From: Teichococcus aerophilus
Lineage (GTDB): Bacteria > Pseudomonadota > Alphaproteobacteria > Acetobacterales > Acetobacteraceae
Direction of reading: 5' to 3'
Assembly: GCF_014490485.1 (NCBI RefSeq)
Contig: NZ_JACTVA010000006.1
Coordinates: forward strand, 95,655-159,654
DNA: 64,000 bases
The position numbers and the translations under genes were made by a program. Below, in pieces: positions 45,090-53,889 of this stretch. Below the pieces are notes generated by a model, which was given only the letters and a program-made list of their open reading frames with translations, was not told the DNA's origin and did no database searches. Within the stretch, counting starts at the first letter, position 1; the number at the start of each line of letters is the position of its first letter.

Positions 45090-46070
45090 CTACTCCGGCT
45101 GGAAGTTGGCGATGCGCAGCAGCTCGGCGTTGCGCTTCACTTCCTCATCGATGTAGCGCTGCATCTCCGGCACGGTTTGCGAGACCGGCTCCACCACCAG
45201 CGTCTTCAGCCGTTCGGTGGAATCGGCGTCGCGCATGGATTCGGTGAGCACGGCGTTCAGCTTTTCGCAGATGGCGGCGGGGGTGCCCTTCGGGGCCCAG
45301 ACGCCGTACCACGAGTAGAATTCGAAATCCGGCAGCCCGGCTTCGATCAGCGTCGGGATTTCCGGCGCCAGGGGCGAACGCTCACGCGTGGAGATGCCGA
45401 TCGGGTGCACCTGGCCGCTGCGGGCGGCCTGCAGCAGTGCGAAGGTGGCATCGATCATGACATGCGCGTTGCCGGCGGCGACATCCAGCAGCGCCGGCGC
45501 GGTGCCGCGATAGGAGGTCATCTCGATCTCCGCGCCGGTGCGGCGGTTGAAGTCGATGGTGGCGAGGTGCCCCGGCGCGCCGAGCGAGCTGACGGCGAAG
45601 GTCCAGTCCTTCGGGTTTGCCTTGGCGGCGGCGACGATCTGCGGAATCGTCATCGGTGGGCGCTTCGGCGTCATCACCATCATCAGCGGGCCGCGCGCGG
45701 TGCGGGCGATAGGGGCGAAATCGGCCTGCGGGTCGAACGGCACGTTGCGCAGCACGTGCTTCAGCATCGTATGCGTCAGGCTGGAGGCGAGCAGCGTATA
45801 GCCATCGGCAGGTGCCTGCTGCACGGACAGCGTGCCGGGCACGCCGCCGCCGCCCGTGCGGTTTTCCACCACCACGTTCACGCCGAGCTTTTCCGTGATC
45901 TTCTGCGCGGCCAGCCGGGCCATCGCGTCGGTGGCGGCACCGGGGGCGAAGGGGCAGACCAGGCGGATCGGCCGGGCGCGGGGCCAGGCATCCTGCGCCC
46001 ACACGGCCGGCGCCTTCAGCAGGCCGATGGCAGCCGCGGCCGTCACGCCCAGAATGGTTCGCCTGTTCAT
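45090..46070 (-). CDS. Tripartite tricarboxylate transporter substrate-binding protein (Bug/TctC), first copy
   Basis: 326-residue Bug-family periplasmic binding protein. The signal peptide (MNRRTILGVTAAAAIGLLKAPAVWAQ) precedes RPIRLVCPFAPGAATDAMAR, the conserved VVENRTGGGG loop, and SLGAPGHLATIDF. Such proteins bind carboxylic acids for TctAB transporters. No TctA/TctB genes are in the window; Bug genes are often orphans and very numerous in related bacteria. GGAGG lies nine bases before the ATG. An IclR-type box (46231-46245) lies 161 bases upstream, placing it in the sugar-acid regulon. Confidence 0.92.
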   Translation of the reverse strand: MNRRTILGVTAAAAIGLLKAPAVWAQDAWPRARPIRLVCPFAPGAATDAMARLAAQKITEKLGVNVVVENRTGGGGVPGTLSVQQAPADGYTLLASSLTHTMLKHVLRNVPFDPQADFAPIARTARGPLMMVMTPKRPPMTIPQIVAAAKANPKDWTFAVSSLGAPGHLATIDFNRRTGAEIEMTSYRGTAPALLDVAAGNAHVMIDATFALLQAARSGQVHPIGISTRERSPLAPEIPTLIEAGLPDFEFYSWYGVWAPKGTPAAICEKLNAVLTESMRDADSTERLKTLVVEPVSQTVPEMQRYIDEEVKRNAELLRIANFQPE

Positions 46071-46230
46071 CAACCTATCCTCCGGTACCCAGGTAGTTCG
46101 TTGCCACCTGGCTTTGCACGATGGCAGCGGAACGGAGGAAACATGGCCCACAGGCTCCGCGCATATCGGGCGCGCTGCCTGAACATCCTGGACCGATCCG
46201 TTCCCACCTTCATTGTCTCTCCTCATCGAA

Positions 46231-46245
46231 GTTCGGAATGCGAAC
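46231..46245 (+). promoter_or_regulatory. IclR-type operator box 1
   Basis: Palindrome GTTCG-GAATG-CGAAC followed after TGTT by GTCCG, so the second and third half-sites form another inverted pair. It matches the boxes at 52965 and 53890 over 24 positions with few changes. Upstream of the first Bug gene. Confidence 0.7.
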
Positions 46246-46396
46246 TGTTGTCCGGGAGATTGAGGGGACAATGTCATACCGCCGGCCGCGCCGTCAATCG
46301 TCGTGCAGGTGTCGATTGACGAAAGCGCCGACAAGGGCAGGCGTGATGGGAAATCTGACGGCCGGGGCTGACCGATTCCGGGAGAGATGGAAGCAG

Positions 46397-46545
46397 GGAA
46401 GGCTGGGGAATGAATTCCCCAGGCCCCTTCTTTCTTCTGCGAGTTTGGCGTTACGCACCGCAGGAGCGGGCGCCCTGGATGGTGTGAGGATGGGCGACGC
46501 GGGCTGAACCGTCAGGCGCCGGAAGTCCGGGACTCCGCCCCTGCG
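46397..46545 (+). repeat. NPE copy l, truncated (right arm missing)
   Basis: Left arm GGAAGGCTGGGGAATGAATT..., tract CCCCTTCTTTCTTCTGCGAG, then GGATGGGCGACGCGGGCTGAACCG as far as CGCCGGAAGTCCGGGACTCC; the rest of the core and the right arm are absent. Shows that the left half can persist alone. It follows the amidohydrolase gene's 3' end. Confidence 0.8.
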
Positions 46546-46608
46546 GCGTGAGTTCAAGCCAACGACTCAGCCTCTATACTGGTAGGACGAAGACACGTGG
46601 GGCATCAG

Positions 46609-47487
46609 TCACCGGTCAACAGGCGCCGATGAAACCGGCCATCGAAGCCAGTCGCAGAGCGCAAGTCCCATGACCTGGTCTCTGTCGGGGCCGGACAGCC
46701 AGGGCAGATGCTCGGTCATCATCTGAACGCAGAGGCGATAGTCACAGGGCAGCCGGGTCAGGTCGGAGCCCCAGAACATCCGTTGCGGCCCGAAGGCATC
46801 GAAACTCGCCCGCAGGTAAGGGTCCAGGCTGCGGAACGGATAGGCGTCCGCCGCGGCGCAGGGCAGGGCGGAAGCCTTCACCGCGATGTTCGAATGCCGC
46901 GCCAGACTCAGCAGCTCGGGCAAATGCGCGAAGGCAGCCTCACCTCGGCTTTCCACATTCACCCCCAGGTGGTCGATGATCAGGCGAAGGCCCGGGTGAC
47001 GCTGCGCGATGAGGGACACCGCGGCGAAATCCTCATTCACGAAGAGCATGAGCGGACGATCGAGCCGCTCCGCCGCGCGGAAGATCCAGTCGGCGGTTCC
47101 ATCCCGCAACTGCCGTACCGCCGCGCGGCGAAAATTCAGCCGCGCGCCGAGCATGCCCGGAAGCGTAGCCCATTCCTCGAACCGATCGCGGCTATCCGGC
47201 GCATCGAGCGGCAGGCGCCCCATCACCGCGAAGCGGTCGGGGTGAAGCTGGGCGGCGGCGAGGCAATAGGCATTGCGATACCCCTCCCACGATGGCGGAA
47301 CCAGGATGGCGCGATCGACGCCGGCGCCATCCATCTCCCGCAGCAGGTCCTGCCACGAGAACGGCGTCGCCCGCTGCACGACAGAGGGCGGTGGCTGCGG
47401 CCAGGGATGATCGGCCGTCTCCGCCGGCCAGACATGCACCTGGGAGTCGGCGATCATCGGCTTGGTCCTGCCCTGCGCCTGACTCAT
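46609..47487 (-). CDS. Amidohydrolase family 2 (TIM-barrel) hydrolase
   Basis: 292-residue TIM-barrel amidohydrolase of the PF04909 type (lactonase or decarboxylase-like, as in 2-pyrone-4,6-dicarboxylate lactonase). It opens with MIADSQVHVWP, where the usual D-x-H-x-H is S-Q-V-H, so the first metal ligand pair is reduced. IDHLG (about 175) and MFWGSDLTRLP near the C-terminus are conserved. The ATG at 47487 overlaps the Bug gene stop by four bases (ATGA). It may open a lactone of the acid bound by the upstream Bug protein. Confidence 0.85.
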   Translation of the reverse strand: MSQAQGRTKPMIADSQVHVWPAETADHPWPQPPPSVVQRATPFSWQDLLREMDGAGVDRAILVPPSWEGYRNAYCLAAAQLHPDRFAVMGRLPLDAPDSRDRFEEWATLPGMLGARLNFRRAAVRQLRDGTADWIFRAAERLDRPLMLFVNEDFAAVSLIAQRHPGLRLIIDHLGVNVESRGEAAFAHLPELLSLARHSNIAVKASALPCAAADAYPFRSLDPYLRASFDAFGPQRMFWGSDLTRLPCDYRLCVQMMTEHLPWLSGPDRDQVMGLALCDWLRWPVSSAPVDR

Positions 47488-48464
47488 TCCGGCTGATAGT
47501 TGACGCTGCGCAGCAGCGCCGTCGCGCGGACGATCTCGCCCCGGATGAAGCGGCGGCTGTCCTCGACATCCTCGACGACCGGCTCGATGACCTGCGCCGC
47601 CAGACGCCCCGCGATGGCGGGATCGCGCATCGTGTCCTGCACGAGGCCATTCACCCGCTGGCAGATCTCGGGCGACGTGCCGTTCGGGGCCCACACGCCG
47701 TACCAAGCCTGGTACTCGAAGCCCGGCACACCCGCCTCGGCCATCGTCGGTACATCCGGTGCCAGGGCGGAACGCTGCGCCGTGGCGATGCCGATGGCCT
47801 TGATCCGGCCATCCTCCCGGCTCGCGAGCAGGGCGAAGCTGGGGTCGATCAGCAACTGCACGCTGCCGCCCATCAGATCCGCCAGGGCCGGCTGCGTGCC
47901 GCGATAGGTCACGACGTTAATGTCGAGGTCCGCCCTGCGCATGAAGTCGATCGTCGCCAGGTGGCCGGCGGAGCCCAGCGCCGAGATGGCGACGTTCCAG
48001 GCGAGCGGATCGCGCTTCACGCTGGCGATCACCTCGGCCAGGGTCTTCTCGGGGCGGCGGCCGCTGAGGGCCATGACCAGCGGCGCCTGGGCCGTCCGGC
48101 CGATCAGTGCGAGATCCTTTTCAGGATCGAAGGTCGCCCCTTTCAGCACCAGCGGCATGATGGCCGTGTTGAAGGTGGAGGCCAGCAGCGTGAAGCCATC
48201 CGGGGCTGATTGCAGAACGGCATTGGTGCCCAGGAGCGCCGAGCCGCCCGGGCGATTCTCCACCACGGCCAGGGCGCCGAACTTGTCCTGAAGCTGCTGG
48301 GCAAGCAGGCGCGCCAAGGCGTCGTTCGCACCGCCTGGCGGCGTTGGGCACACGATACGGATCGGGCGTCCCATTGGCCAGGCGGGCTGTGCCCTGATGG
48401 CCGGCGCGGCCAGCAGTCCCGCCGCGACGGCGGATGTTCCCAGCACCAGATTTCTACGGTTCAT
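47484..48464 (-). CDS. Tripartite tricarboxylate transporter substrate-binding protein (Bug/TctC), second copy
   Basis: 326-residue Bug protein of identical length and layout to the one at 45090 (signal MNRRNLVLGTSAVAAGLLAAPAIRAQ; IRIVCPTPPGGANDALARL; VVENRPGGSALLG; C-terminus RSVNYQPE versus RIANFQPE), so the two are paralogues that have diverged considerably. GGAAG lies seven bases before the ATG. Forms an operon with the amidohydrolase. No membrane components are nearby. Confidence 0.92.
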   Translation of the reverse strand: MNRRNLVLGTSAVAAGLLAAPAIRAQPAWPMGRPIRIVCPTPPGGANDALARLLAQQLQDKFGALAVVENRPGGSALLGTNAVLQSAPDGFTLLASTFNTAIMPLVLKGATFDPEKDLALIGRTAQAPLVMALSGRRPEKTLAEVIASVKRDPLAWNVAISALGSAGHLATIDFMRRADLDINVVTYRGTQPALADLMGGSVQLLIDPSFALLASREDGRIKAIGIATAQRSALAPDVPTMAEAGVPGFEYQAWYGVWAPNGTSPEICQRVNGLVQDTMRDPAIAGRLAAQVIEPVVEDVEDSRRFIRGEIVRATALLRSVNYQPE

Positions 48465-48803
48465 TCTTTTCTTCCCTATGCGCCGGTGGGTTGATCACTC
48501 GGCGTTCTTGTTCAGCCATGCGCGGACGCCATTGCCTGGCGCATCAGGCGCGATCTGTTGCCACCGCACAGTTCCATCGGACGCGGCCGGCGGGCTTGAC
48601 GATGGAGGCTGCGCCTTCCCAGCGGGAGCGATCCTCGAGCTGGGTAGCAGCCGCCACCCTGCCGCCGAAGGGCAGCCCAGGCGACACTCGGCGTGCGGAC
48701 AGCCCGGAGGACCGGACGCGGGCCCCAAGGCCTGTCGCACCGGCCGATCGGGGCGTCATCCCGGCGCCAACCCGGCCGCAGCAGGGCCGGGCTGGCGTCC
48801 GGT
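48465..48803. other. Gene-free stretch before the second Bug gene
   Basis: 339 bases between the minus-strand lyase gene end (48804) and the Bug gene start (48464). Open frames exist on both strands but none resembles a known protein or carries a ribosome site. No NPE and no GTTCG box is present, so this Bug/amidohydrolase operon may not share the IclR control. Otherwise I see nothing. Confidence 0.4.
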
Positions 48804-49718
48804 TCAGGCCGAAGCCAACGCCGCGGCTTCCGCCTCCGTCAGCGGCAGCAGCGGCGGGCGCAGGCGCATCCAGGCGGGGTTGCCGGTGCGCTGTGCCGTC
48901 ATGGCTTTCAGCGAGGCCATCTGGGCGAAGCGCGAGGCCTTGGCGCGGGCGGCGACGACGCGCGCCTGCGCCGCATCCACCTCGGCGTTCTTCGCTTCGT
49001 CCAGCGCATGGCGGAACACGAAGGCGAGGTCCCGTGCCACAAGGTTGGAGGTGGCGGTGATGCAGCCGGCGCCACCCTTGCGGCGCAGCGGCAGCATGGC
49101 CGGGTCCGCGCCCGCCAGCACCGAGAAGCCGGGGAACTTCGCGACCATGGCTTCCATGTTGGCGAGGTCGCCCGAGGAATCCTTGATGCCGACGACGGTC
49201 TCGGGGAAGGCCTCGATCAGGCGCGCGATGACGGCGTGGCTGATCGGCACCGCCGACATCTGCGGGATGTGGTACAGCACCACGCGCAGGCGGCTGTCGC
49301 CGATCCGCTGCAGGATCTCGGAATAGGCGGCGAAGACGCCGTCATCCGAGACGCCCTTGTAGTAGAAGGGCGGCAGCATGACGACGGTGGTGACGCCGCA
49401 GGACAGCGCATGCTTCGTCAGCGCCACGGTCTCGGTGAAGGCGGCGACGCCGGTGCCGGGCAGCAGCGCGCCGGGCGCCACGCCGGCGGCGACGGTGGCT
49501 TCCAGCAGCGCCATGCGCTCCTCGGCGGAGAAGGAATTCGCCTCGCCGGTGGTGCCCAGCATGGCGATGCCGTCGCAGCCTTCCGCCAGCAGCCACTTGG
49601 CGTGCGCGGCGAACTCGGCATGGTCGGGCATCAGCTCGGCGGTCAACGGCGTCAGCGCGGCGCTGAACACGCCGGTCGGGCCCTTGAAGGTGGTCGGCAG
49701 CTCGGCGGTCATGCTCAT
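48804..49718 (-). CDS. DapA/NAL-family lyase (dihydrodipicolinate synthase-like)
   Basis: 304-residue class I aldolase-fold enzyme. Schiff-base K179 (VVGIKDSSGD), catalytic Y149 (VVLYHIPQM; Y-H-I-P in place of the usual Y-N-x-P), and the GTTGE loop (55-59) are seen. The family includes DapA, N-acetylneuraminate lyase and sugar-acid dehydratases/aldolases. The ATG overlaps the stop of the BNR gene (ATGA). The context (BNR protein, alcohol dehydrogenase, IclR) points to catabolic cleavage or dehydration of a sugar acid, not lysine synthesis. Confidence 0.88.
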   Translation of the reverse strand: MSMTAELPTTFKGPTGVFSAALTPLTAELMPDHAEFAAHAKWLLAEGCDGIAMLGTTGEANSFSAEERMALLEATVAAGVAPGALLPGTGVAAFTETVALTKHALSCGVTTVVMLPPFYYKGVSDDGVFAAYSEILQRIGDSRLRVVLYHIPQMSAVPISHAVIARLIEAFPETVVGIKDSSGDLANMEAMVAKFPGFSVLAGADPAMLPLRRKGGAGCITATSNLVARDLAFVFRHALDEAKNAEVDAAQARVVAARAKASRFAQMASLKAMTAQRTGNPAWMRLRPPLLPLTEAEAAALASA

Positions 49719-50920
49719 GCGATGGTGTCCTTGACCCAGTCCTCGGTGACGGAGACGTATTTGATGGCCTGGCGATACACGGTGTAGGCGACATGCAGCC
49801 GCCCCTCCGGCCCCTGCACGACGCTGGGGTAGGAGAACTCGCGGTTCAGCCCCTCGCGCGAGTTGTTGGTCATGCAATAGCCGTCGCCGGTTTCCAGGTT
49901 GCGGCGGTGCGGCCAGGTGCGGCCGCCATCCTCGGAGATCGCCAGCGTCATCGGCGCGCGCGGCACGCCCCAGAAGGTGGTGCGGCGGCTGGTATCGATC
50001 GCGGCGACGACCTTGCCGTCATCGGTATCGTCCTCGATGTCATCGTAGAGCGACAGGCGGCGCTCGGTGGCATCCGCCGCACTGCTGTCGTTGAACACCA
50101 TCGCCAGGTGGCCGTTGGCCAGGCGGGTGACCTGGATGGAGGAGTTGTTGTTGGGCAACTCGGTCGGTTCCGGCGCGCTCCAGCTGCGGCCGTCATCCTT
50201 CGAGCGGCTGACATAGACGTTGTCCGCCCAGCGGCTGCGGTAGAAGGCGGCCAGCGTGCCGTCGCGCAGATCCACGATGGACATGTGCACGCAGCCCAGG
50301 CTCTCCGGCACCGCCACTTCCGTCCAGCTCTTGCCCTGGTCGGAGGAGAGCATGACGGCGCTGGTGTCGTCGTCGCCCACCCACTTTTTGCCTGGCGTGC
50401 TCTGGCAGATCCACACCGGCAGCAGCCAGTCGCCGTTGTCCAGCACCACCACGGGCTGGCGCATGAAGGTACCGCCGCCGGGGCGCGGGCCGAACAGCGT
50501 CTCGACCGGGCCCCAGGAGCGGCCATTGTCGGTGGAGACGCGCTTGCGGACGATGGCGGTGTCCTGGTTGCCGGAATTCTGCGCGGTCCAGATCAGCCAC
50601 AGCGTGCCGTCCGGCGCCGGGAACAGCAGCGGGTTCTGCTCGGACTTGGTCAGGTCGTCGGAGAGGCGCACCGGGGCGGACCAGCGGTCCCCCTCCAGCC
50701 GGGAGAAATAGGCGCAGATATCCGGCACACCTTCTTGCGTGCCGCCGAACCAGACGCAGCCCAGCGAGCCATCCGGCAGCGGCATCAGGTTGGCGGCGTG
50801 GCTCTGCACCGTCGCAGGCGGGATGAAGGCTTCCCGCCGCGCCGCATCGCCCGCCACCGGCCGCACATGGCCGACCTCGCCGAGGTCGAGCTTGCCGCTT
50901 TCCGTGGTCTTGATGGTCAT
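49715..50920 (-). CDS. Cytoplasmic BNR-repeat (sialidase-fold) protein
   Basis: 401-residue beta-propeller with four Asp-box repeats: STDNGRSW (about 128), SSDQGKSW, SKDDGRSW and SEDGGRTW. RREAFIPPATVQSHAANLMPLPDGSLGCVWFGGT and FSYPSVVQGPEGRLHVAYTVYR match the exo-alpha-sialidase-like BNR group. There is no signal peptide, unlike secreted sialidases, so the substrate must be imported. The first conserved Arg of the sialidase triad is not obvious. It is translationally coupled to the DapA-like gene and 12 bases from the alcohol dehydrogenase gene. Isomerase, lyase or hydrolase activity is possible. Confidence 0.85.
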   Translation of the reverse strand: MTIKTTESGKLDLGEVGHVRPVAGDAARREAFIPPATVQSHAANLMPLPDGSLGCVWFGGTQEGVPDICAYFSRLEGDRWSAPVRLSDDLTKSEQNPLLFPAPDGTLWLIWTAQNSGNQDTAIVRKRVSTDNGRSWGPVETLFGPRPGGGTFMRQPVVVLDNGDWLLPVWICQSTPGKKWVGDDDTSAVMLSSDQGKSWTEVAVPESLGCVHMSIVDLRDGTLAAFYRSRWADNVYVSRSKDDGRSWSAPEPTELPNNNSSIQVTRLANGHLAMVFNDSSAADATERRLSLYDDIEDDTDDGKVVAAIDTSRRTTFWGVPRAPMTLAISEDGGRTWPHRRNLETGDGYCMTNNSREGLNREFSYPSVVQGPEGRLHVAYTVYRQAIKYVSVTEDWVKDTIA

Positions 50921-50932
50921 GTTGGGAACCTT

Positions 50933-52063
50933 TCAGTACGCCGCTTCGTACATGGCCAGGATCTGCTCCCGGCTCAGGTCGCGCGGGTTGTTGTCCAGCA
51001 GGCGGCGGATGGCGTGCGCTTCGGTGGCCATCGCTTCCAGGTCATCCTTCGGCACGCCGAGGGCGGAGAGGCGCATCTCGATGCCAAGGCCGGCGCAGAA
51101 GCCGTGGGTGGCGTCCCGCACCGTCGCCTCGTCGGCCGAGGCGGGCAGGCCGAGCGCCTGCAGCACCAGCTCGGTCTTCTCCGCCATCACCGGCGCGTTG
51201 AAGGCCAGGGTGTAGGGAAAGATCAGTGCGCAGGCATGCCCGTGCGGGATGTGGTGGCGGGTGCCCAGCGGATAGGCCACCGCGTGGCCGGCGGTGGTGT
51301 TCACCGGGCCCAGGCAGAAGCCGCCATACATGGACGCCAGGGCTAGCCCGGCGCGGGCCTCCCGGTCATTGCCGTCCACGACGGCGCGCCGCAGGAAACG
51401 GCCGACGAGGCGGATGCCTTCCAGCGCATAGAGGTCCATCAGCGGATGGGACTTCTTGCTGGTGAAGGCCTCGACGCAATGGGCCATGGCGTCGACGCCG
51501 GTGGCCGCGGTCACGGCGGGCGGCACGGTCAGCGTCAGGTCGGGGTCGACGATGGCGATGTCGGCCAGCATGTGGCGGCTCTGCACCGCCGCCTTGTTCT
51601 GCGTCGCCGGGTCGGTGATGAGGGCGCGGGTGCCGCCCTCGCTGCCGGTGCCGGATGTGGTGGGCACCTGGAACAGCGCCACCTTGCGGCCATGCACCTT
51701 CTCCGGCCCCACGACATCGGCGAAGCTCTGGCCGCTGCCGGGCAGCACCGCCACCAGCTTGGCCAGGTCCATGGCGCTGCCGCCGCCGAAGCCGATCACG
51801 AGGTCCGGCTTCACCTGCTCCGCCAGCGCCAGCACCTTCTGCAGGTTCGGCAGGTCGGGCTCCGGCTTCACCTCACCGAACACCACGACGTCCCCGGGCA
51901 GGTCCAGCAGCCCCACCCGCGCGGCGTTGAAGGCGTCCGACACCACCAGGGTGCGGGACAGCCCGCGCGCCCGCGCCCAGCGCCCGGCAGCCGAGACCAG
52001 CCCGCCGCCGAATTCGATGATGGCGGGGCGGGCGATCTCGATGGGGATGGTGAAGTCTGTCAT
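50933..52063 (-). CDS. Iron-containing alcohol dehydrogenase
   Basis: 376-residue group III (Fe-dependent) dehydrogenase. The NAD-binding GFGGGSAMDLAK (91-102) and metal ligands D191, H195 (GVDAMAHCVEAF), H260 (TAGHAVAYPLG) and H274 (HIPHGHACAL) are present. It oxidises an alcohol or reduces a keto or aldehyde group of the pathway intermediate. The downstream BNR gene lies 12 bases away and the upstream iclR stop 37 bases away, so iclR, dehydrogenase, BNR and lyase genes probably form one transcript. Confidence 0.92.
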   Translation of the reverse strand: MTDFTIPIEIARPAIIEFGGGLVSAAGRWARARGLSRTLVVSDAFNAARVGLLDLPGDVVVFGEVKPEPDLPNLQKVLALAEQVKPDLVIGFGGGSAMDLAKLVAVLPGSGQSFADVVGPEKVHGRKVALFQVPTTSGTGSEGGTRALITDPATQNKAAVQSRHMLADIAIVDPDLTLTVPPAVTAATGVDAMAHCVEAFTSKKSHPLMDLYALEGIRLVGRFLRRAVVDGNDREARAGLALASMYGGFCLGPVNTTAGHAVAYPLGTRHHIPHGHACALIFPYTLAFNAPVMAEKTELVLQALGLPASADEATVRDATHGFCAGLGIEMRLSALGVPKDDLEAMATEAHAIRRLLDNNPRDLSREQILAMYEAAY

Positions 52064-52100
52064 GGCGGGTTCCGTCAGCAGGGGTTCGGGGCGGTGGGGT

Positions 52101-52964
52101 TCAGGCGAGGCGGGGGCCTATCGCGCCCAGGGAGAGGCGGGTGGCCTCGGTCAACTCGGTCACCACCTGGCGCAGTCGCGGCAGGCCGGCGGCGACGAAG
52201 TCCTCCAGCGGCGCGCGGCTGGCATCGATGGTCAGGCTGACCCCGGCGAAGGGCTGGCCGCTGGCATCCAGGATGGGGGCGGCGACGGTGCGCAGCCCGT
52301 AGGCGTTCTCGCCATCCGACACGGCGAAGCCGCGCGCGCGCACCTCCGCCAGCCGCTCCAGCAGCGCATCGAGGTCGGTGATGGTGCGTTCGGAGAGCTT
52401 CACCCGCTCCTTCCGCTCCAGCTGCGCCACCTGTTCCTCGCGCGGCAGGAAGGCCAGCATGGCGTGGCCCAGCGCCGTGGCGTAGGCGCCGACGCGCGTG
52501 CCTGGGTGGCGCACCACCCCGTGCCGCTCGAGCCCCGCCTGGACGCGGGCGAGGTAGACGACCTCACCGGCTTCCACGGCGCCGAGGGAGGCCGCATCGC
52601 CGAATTCCGGCACCAGTTCCCGCAGCAGCGGCGCCGCGTGGTCCGGCATGCCGCGTGCGGCGAGGGCGGAGAAGCCCAGCTCCAGGCATTTCAGCGTCAG
52701 GCGGAAGCGGCGGCTGGCGGGCACGGCGCGCAGGTAGCCCAGCGCCTCCAGCGTGTGGATCAGGCGGAAGGCGGTGCCGCGGTCGGTGCCCGCACGCGCC
52801 GCCACCTCCGCCAGGGTCAGTTCCGGCAGGTCCGGGCCGAACGCCTTCAGCACCGCGAAGACCTTCGCGGCGGACTGGACGACGTTCTTCGGATTCTCGG
52901 CGGCCGGGCGCCCCTTGGCGGGGGCGGGCGCGGCCTCGGTGGTTACCACCTTTCCTTCCCTCAT
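52101..52964 (-). CDS. IclR-family transcriptional regulator
   Basis: 287-residue IclR regulator. The winged helix (about 28-90: VVQSAAKVFAVLKAFGPDLPELTLAEVAARAGTDRGTAFRLIHTLEALGYL) and the C-terminal effector domain (TVAAPILDASGQPFAGVSLTI) are standard. A GTTCG operator (52965-52979) abuts the ATG at 52964, leaving no leader. Translation might instead begin at GTG 52949, preceded by AGGGAAGGAAAG. It probably controls the flanking sugar-acid genes and itself through three near-identical boxes. Confidence 0.93.
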   Translation of the reverse strand: MREGKVVTTEAAPAPAKGRPAAENPKNVVQSAAKVFAVLKAFGPDLPELTLAEVAARAGTDRGTAFRLIHTLEALGYLRAVPASRRFRLTLKCLELGFSALAARGMPDHAAPLLRELVPEFGDAASLGAVEAGEVVYLARVQAGLERHGVVRHPGTRVGAYATALGHAMLAFLPREEQVAQLERKERVKLSERTITDLDALLERLAEVRARGFAVSDGENAYGLRTVAAPILDASGQPFAGVSLTIDASRAPLEDFVAAGLPRLRQVVTELTEATRLSLGAIGPRLA

Positions 52965-52979
52965 GTTCGGACTGCGAAC
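52965..52979 (+). promoter_or_regulatory. IclR-type operator box 2, at the iclR start
   Basis: GTTCG-GACTG-CGAAC, followed after TCTT by GTTCG: three alternating half-sites. It directly adjoins the iclR start codon and lies 67 bases after the end of the dehydrogenase gene at 53046-53756, a place suited to autorepression. Confidence 0.75.
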
Positions 52980-53045
52980 TCTTGTTCGTTAATCAATACA
53001 CTCATCCCGGCAAGGCCCTCTGTCAATCGTTCAACGCGGCGGCGC

Positions 53046-53756
53046 TTACAGGGAACTGCCGCCGCAGATGACGATATTCTGCCCGGTGATCGCCGCCGCG
53101 TCCTCCGACAGCAGGAAGGCGACAGTGGCCGCCACCTCCGCCGGGCGGATCAACCGGCCGATTGGCGGCAGCTTCGGCGCGGTGCTGGCGCGGGCGGGGT
53201 CGGCCAGCATCGGCGTGTCGGTCGCGGCGGGGGAGACGACGTTCACCGTGATGCCGCGCGGCGCCAGCTCGGCGGCCCAGGAACGCGCCAGGCCGGTCAG
53301 CGCCGCCTTGGTGGCCGCGTACTGGCTGCGGCCGGCCGCGCCCGTGGCGGTGCGGCTGCCCACCAGCACGATGCGGCCGCCGCGGCGCCCGGCACCGCCC
53401 ATGCCGTGCAGCAGCCGGTCCGCCAGCAGGCTGCCGGCCTGCACATGCACCTGCCACATGCCGGCGCCGGTCGCGGCCTCCAGCTCGCCCAACGGCCTGG
53501 TGCCCATCAGCCCGGCGGCGTGGACGAAGGCATCCGCCACCAGCCCCTCGGCTGCGGCGAGGATGCTGGGCTCGGAGCGCAGGTCGGCCTCCCGGTGGGT
53601 GAAGGCGGGATGCGCGATGCCGCCGGCGCGGCGGCTGAGGCCGGTGACGTGCCAGCCATCCGCCAGCAGGCGGCGGGCGATGGCCTCGCCGATGCCGGAA
53701 CTGGCGCCGGTGACCACGGCGTGGGGCGCGCCCTGGGGAATGGTGGCGTCGGGCAT
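53046..53756 (-). CDS. Short-chain dehydrogenase/reductase of the sugar-acid regulon
   Basis: 236-residue classical SDR: TGASSGIG (16-23), catalytic S134 (VLVGSRTATG), Y146-x3-K150 (YAATK), and the C-terminal ITGQNIVICGGSSL. The first strand ends with S41-R-R, suggesting NADP use. ATG 53756 has AAGGA seven bases upstream; the frame extends 5 codons to a TTG. Upstream lies box 3 (134 bases away), downstream box 2 and iclR. It likely oxidises a hydroxyl of the sugar acid. Confidence 0.92.
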   Translation of the reverse strand: MPDATIPQGAPHAVVTGASSGIGEAIARRLLADGWHVTGLSRRAGGIAHPAFTHREADLRSEPSILAAAEGLVADAFVHAAGLMGTRPLGELEAATGAGMWQVHVQAGSLLADRLLHGMGGAGRRGGRIVLVGSRTATGAAGRSQYAATKAALTGLARSWAAELAPRGITVNVVSPAATDTPMLADPARASTAPKLPPIGRLIRPAEVAATVAFLLSEDAAAITGQNIVICGGSSL

Positions 53757-53889
53757 GCGTGTGTCCTTCAAGCGTGTGTCCTTCCCGGCCGCGGGATGAT
53801 TGCGAAGACGTCATTGGCGCCCCCGATTCCTGGCGGTTGACGCTGCCAGGGCAGGACCGATAAAAGGTCTTGTACAAATTAGAACATAA

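Larger units (their letters stand above)
46071..46608. other. Regulatory gap before the first Bug gene, with a truncated NPE
   Basis: 538 bases without a gene. The part next to the Bug gene holds its promoter and the GTTCG-type box (46231-46245), with AT-rich DNA around it. The distal part holds the half element NPE copy l. No credible gene was seen on either strand. Confidence 0.5.

Noticed and set aside
48804..49718. Lysine-pathway DapA
   Set aside because: The neighbours are catabolic and the conserved Y-N-x-P is Y-H-I-P, which differs from biosynthetic enzymes.
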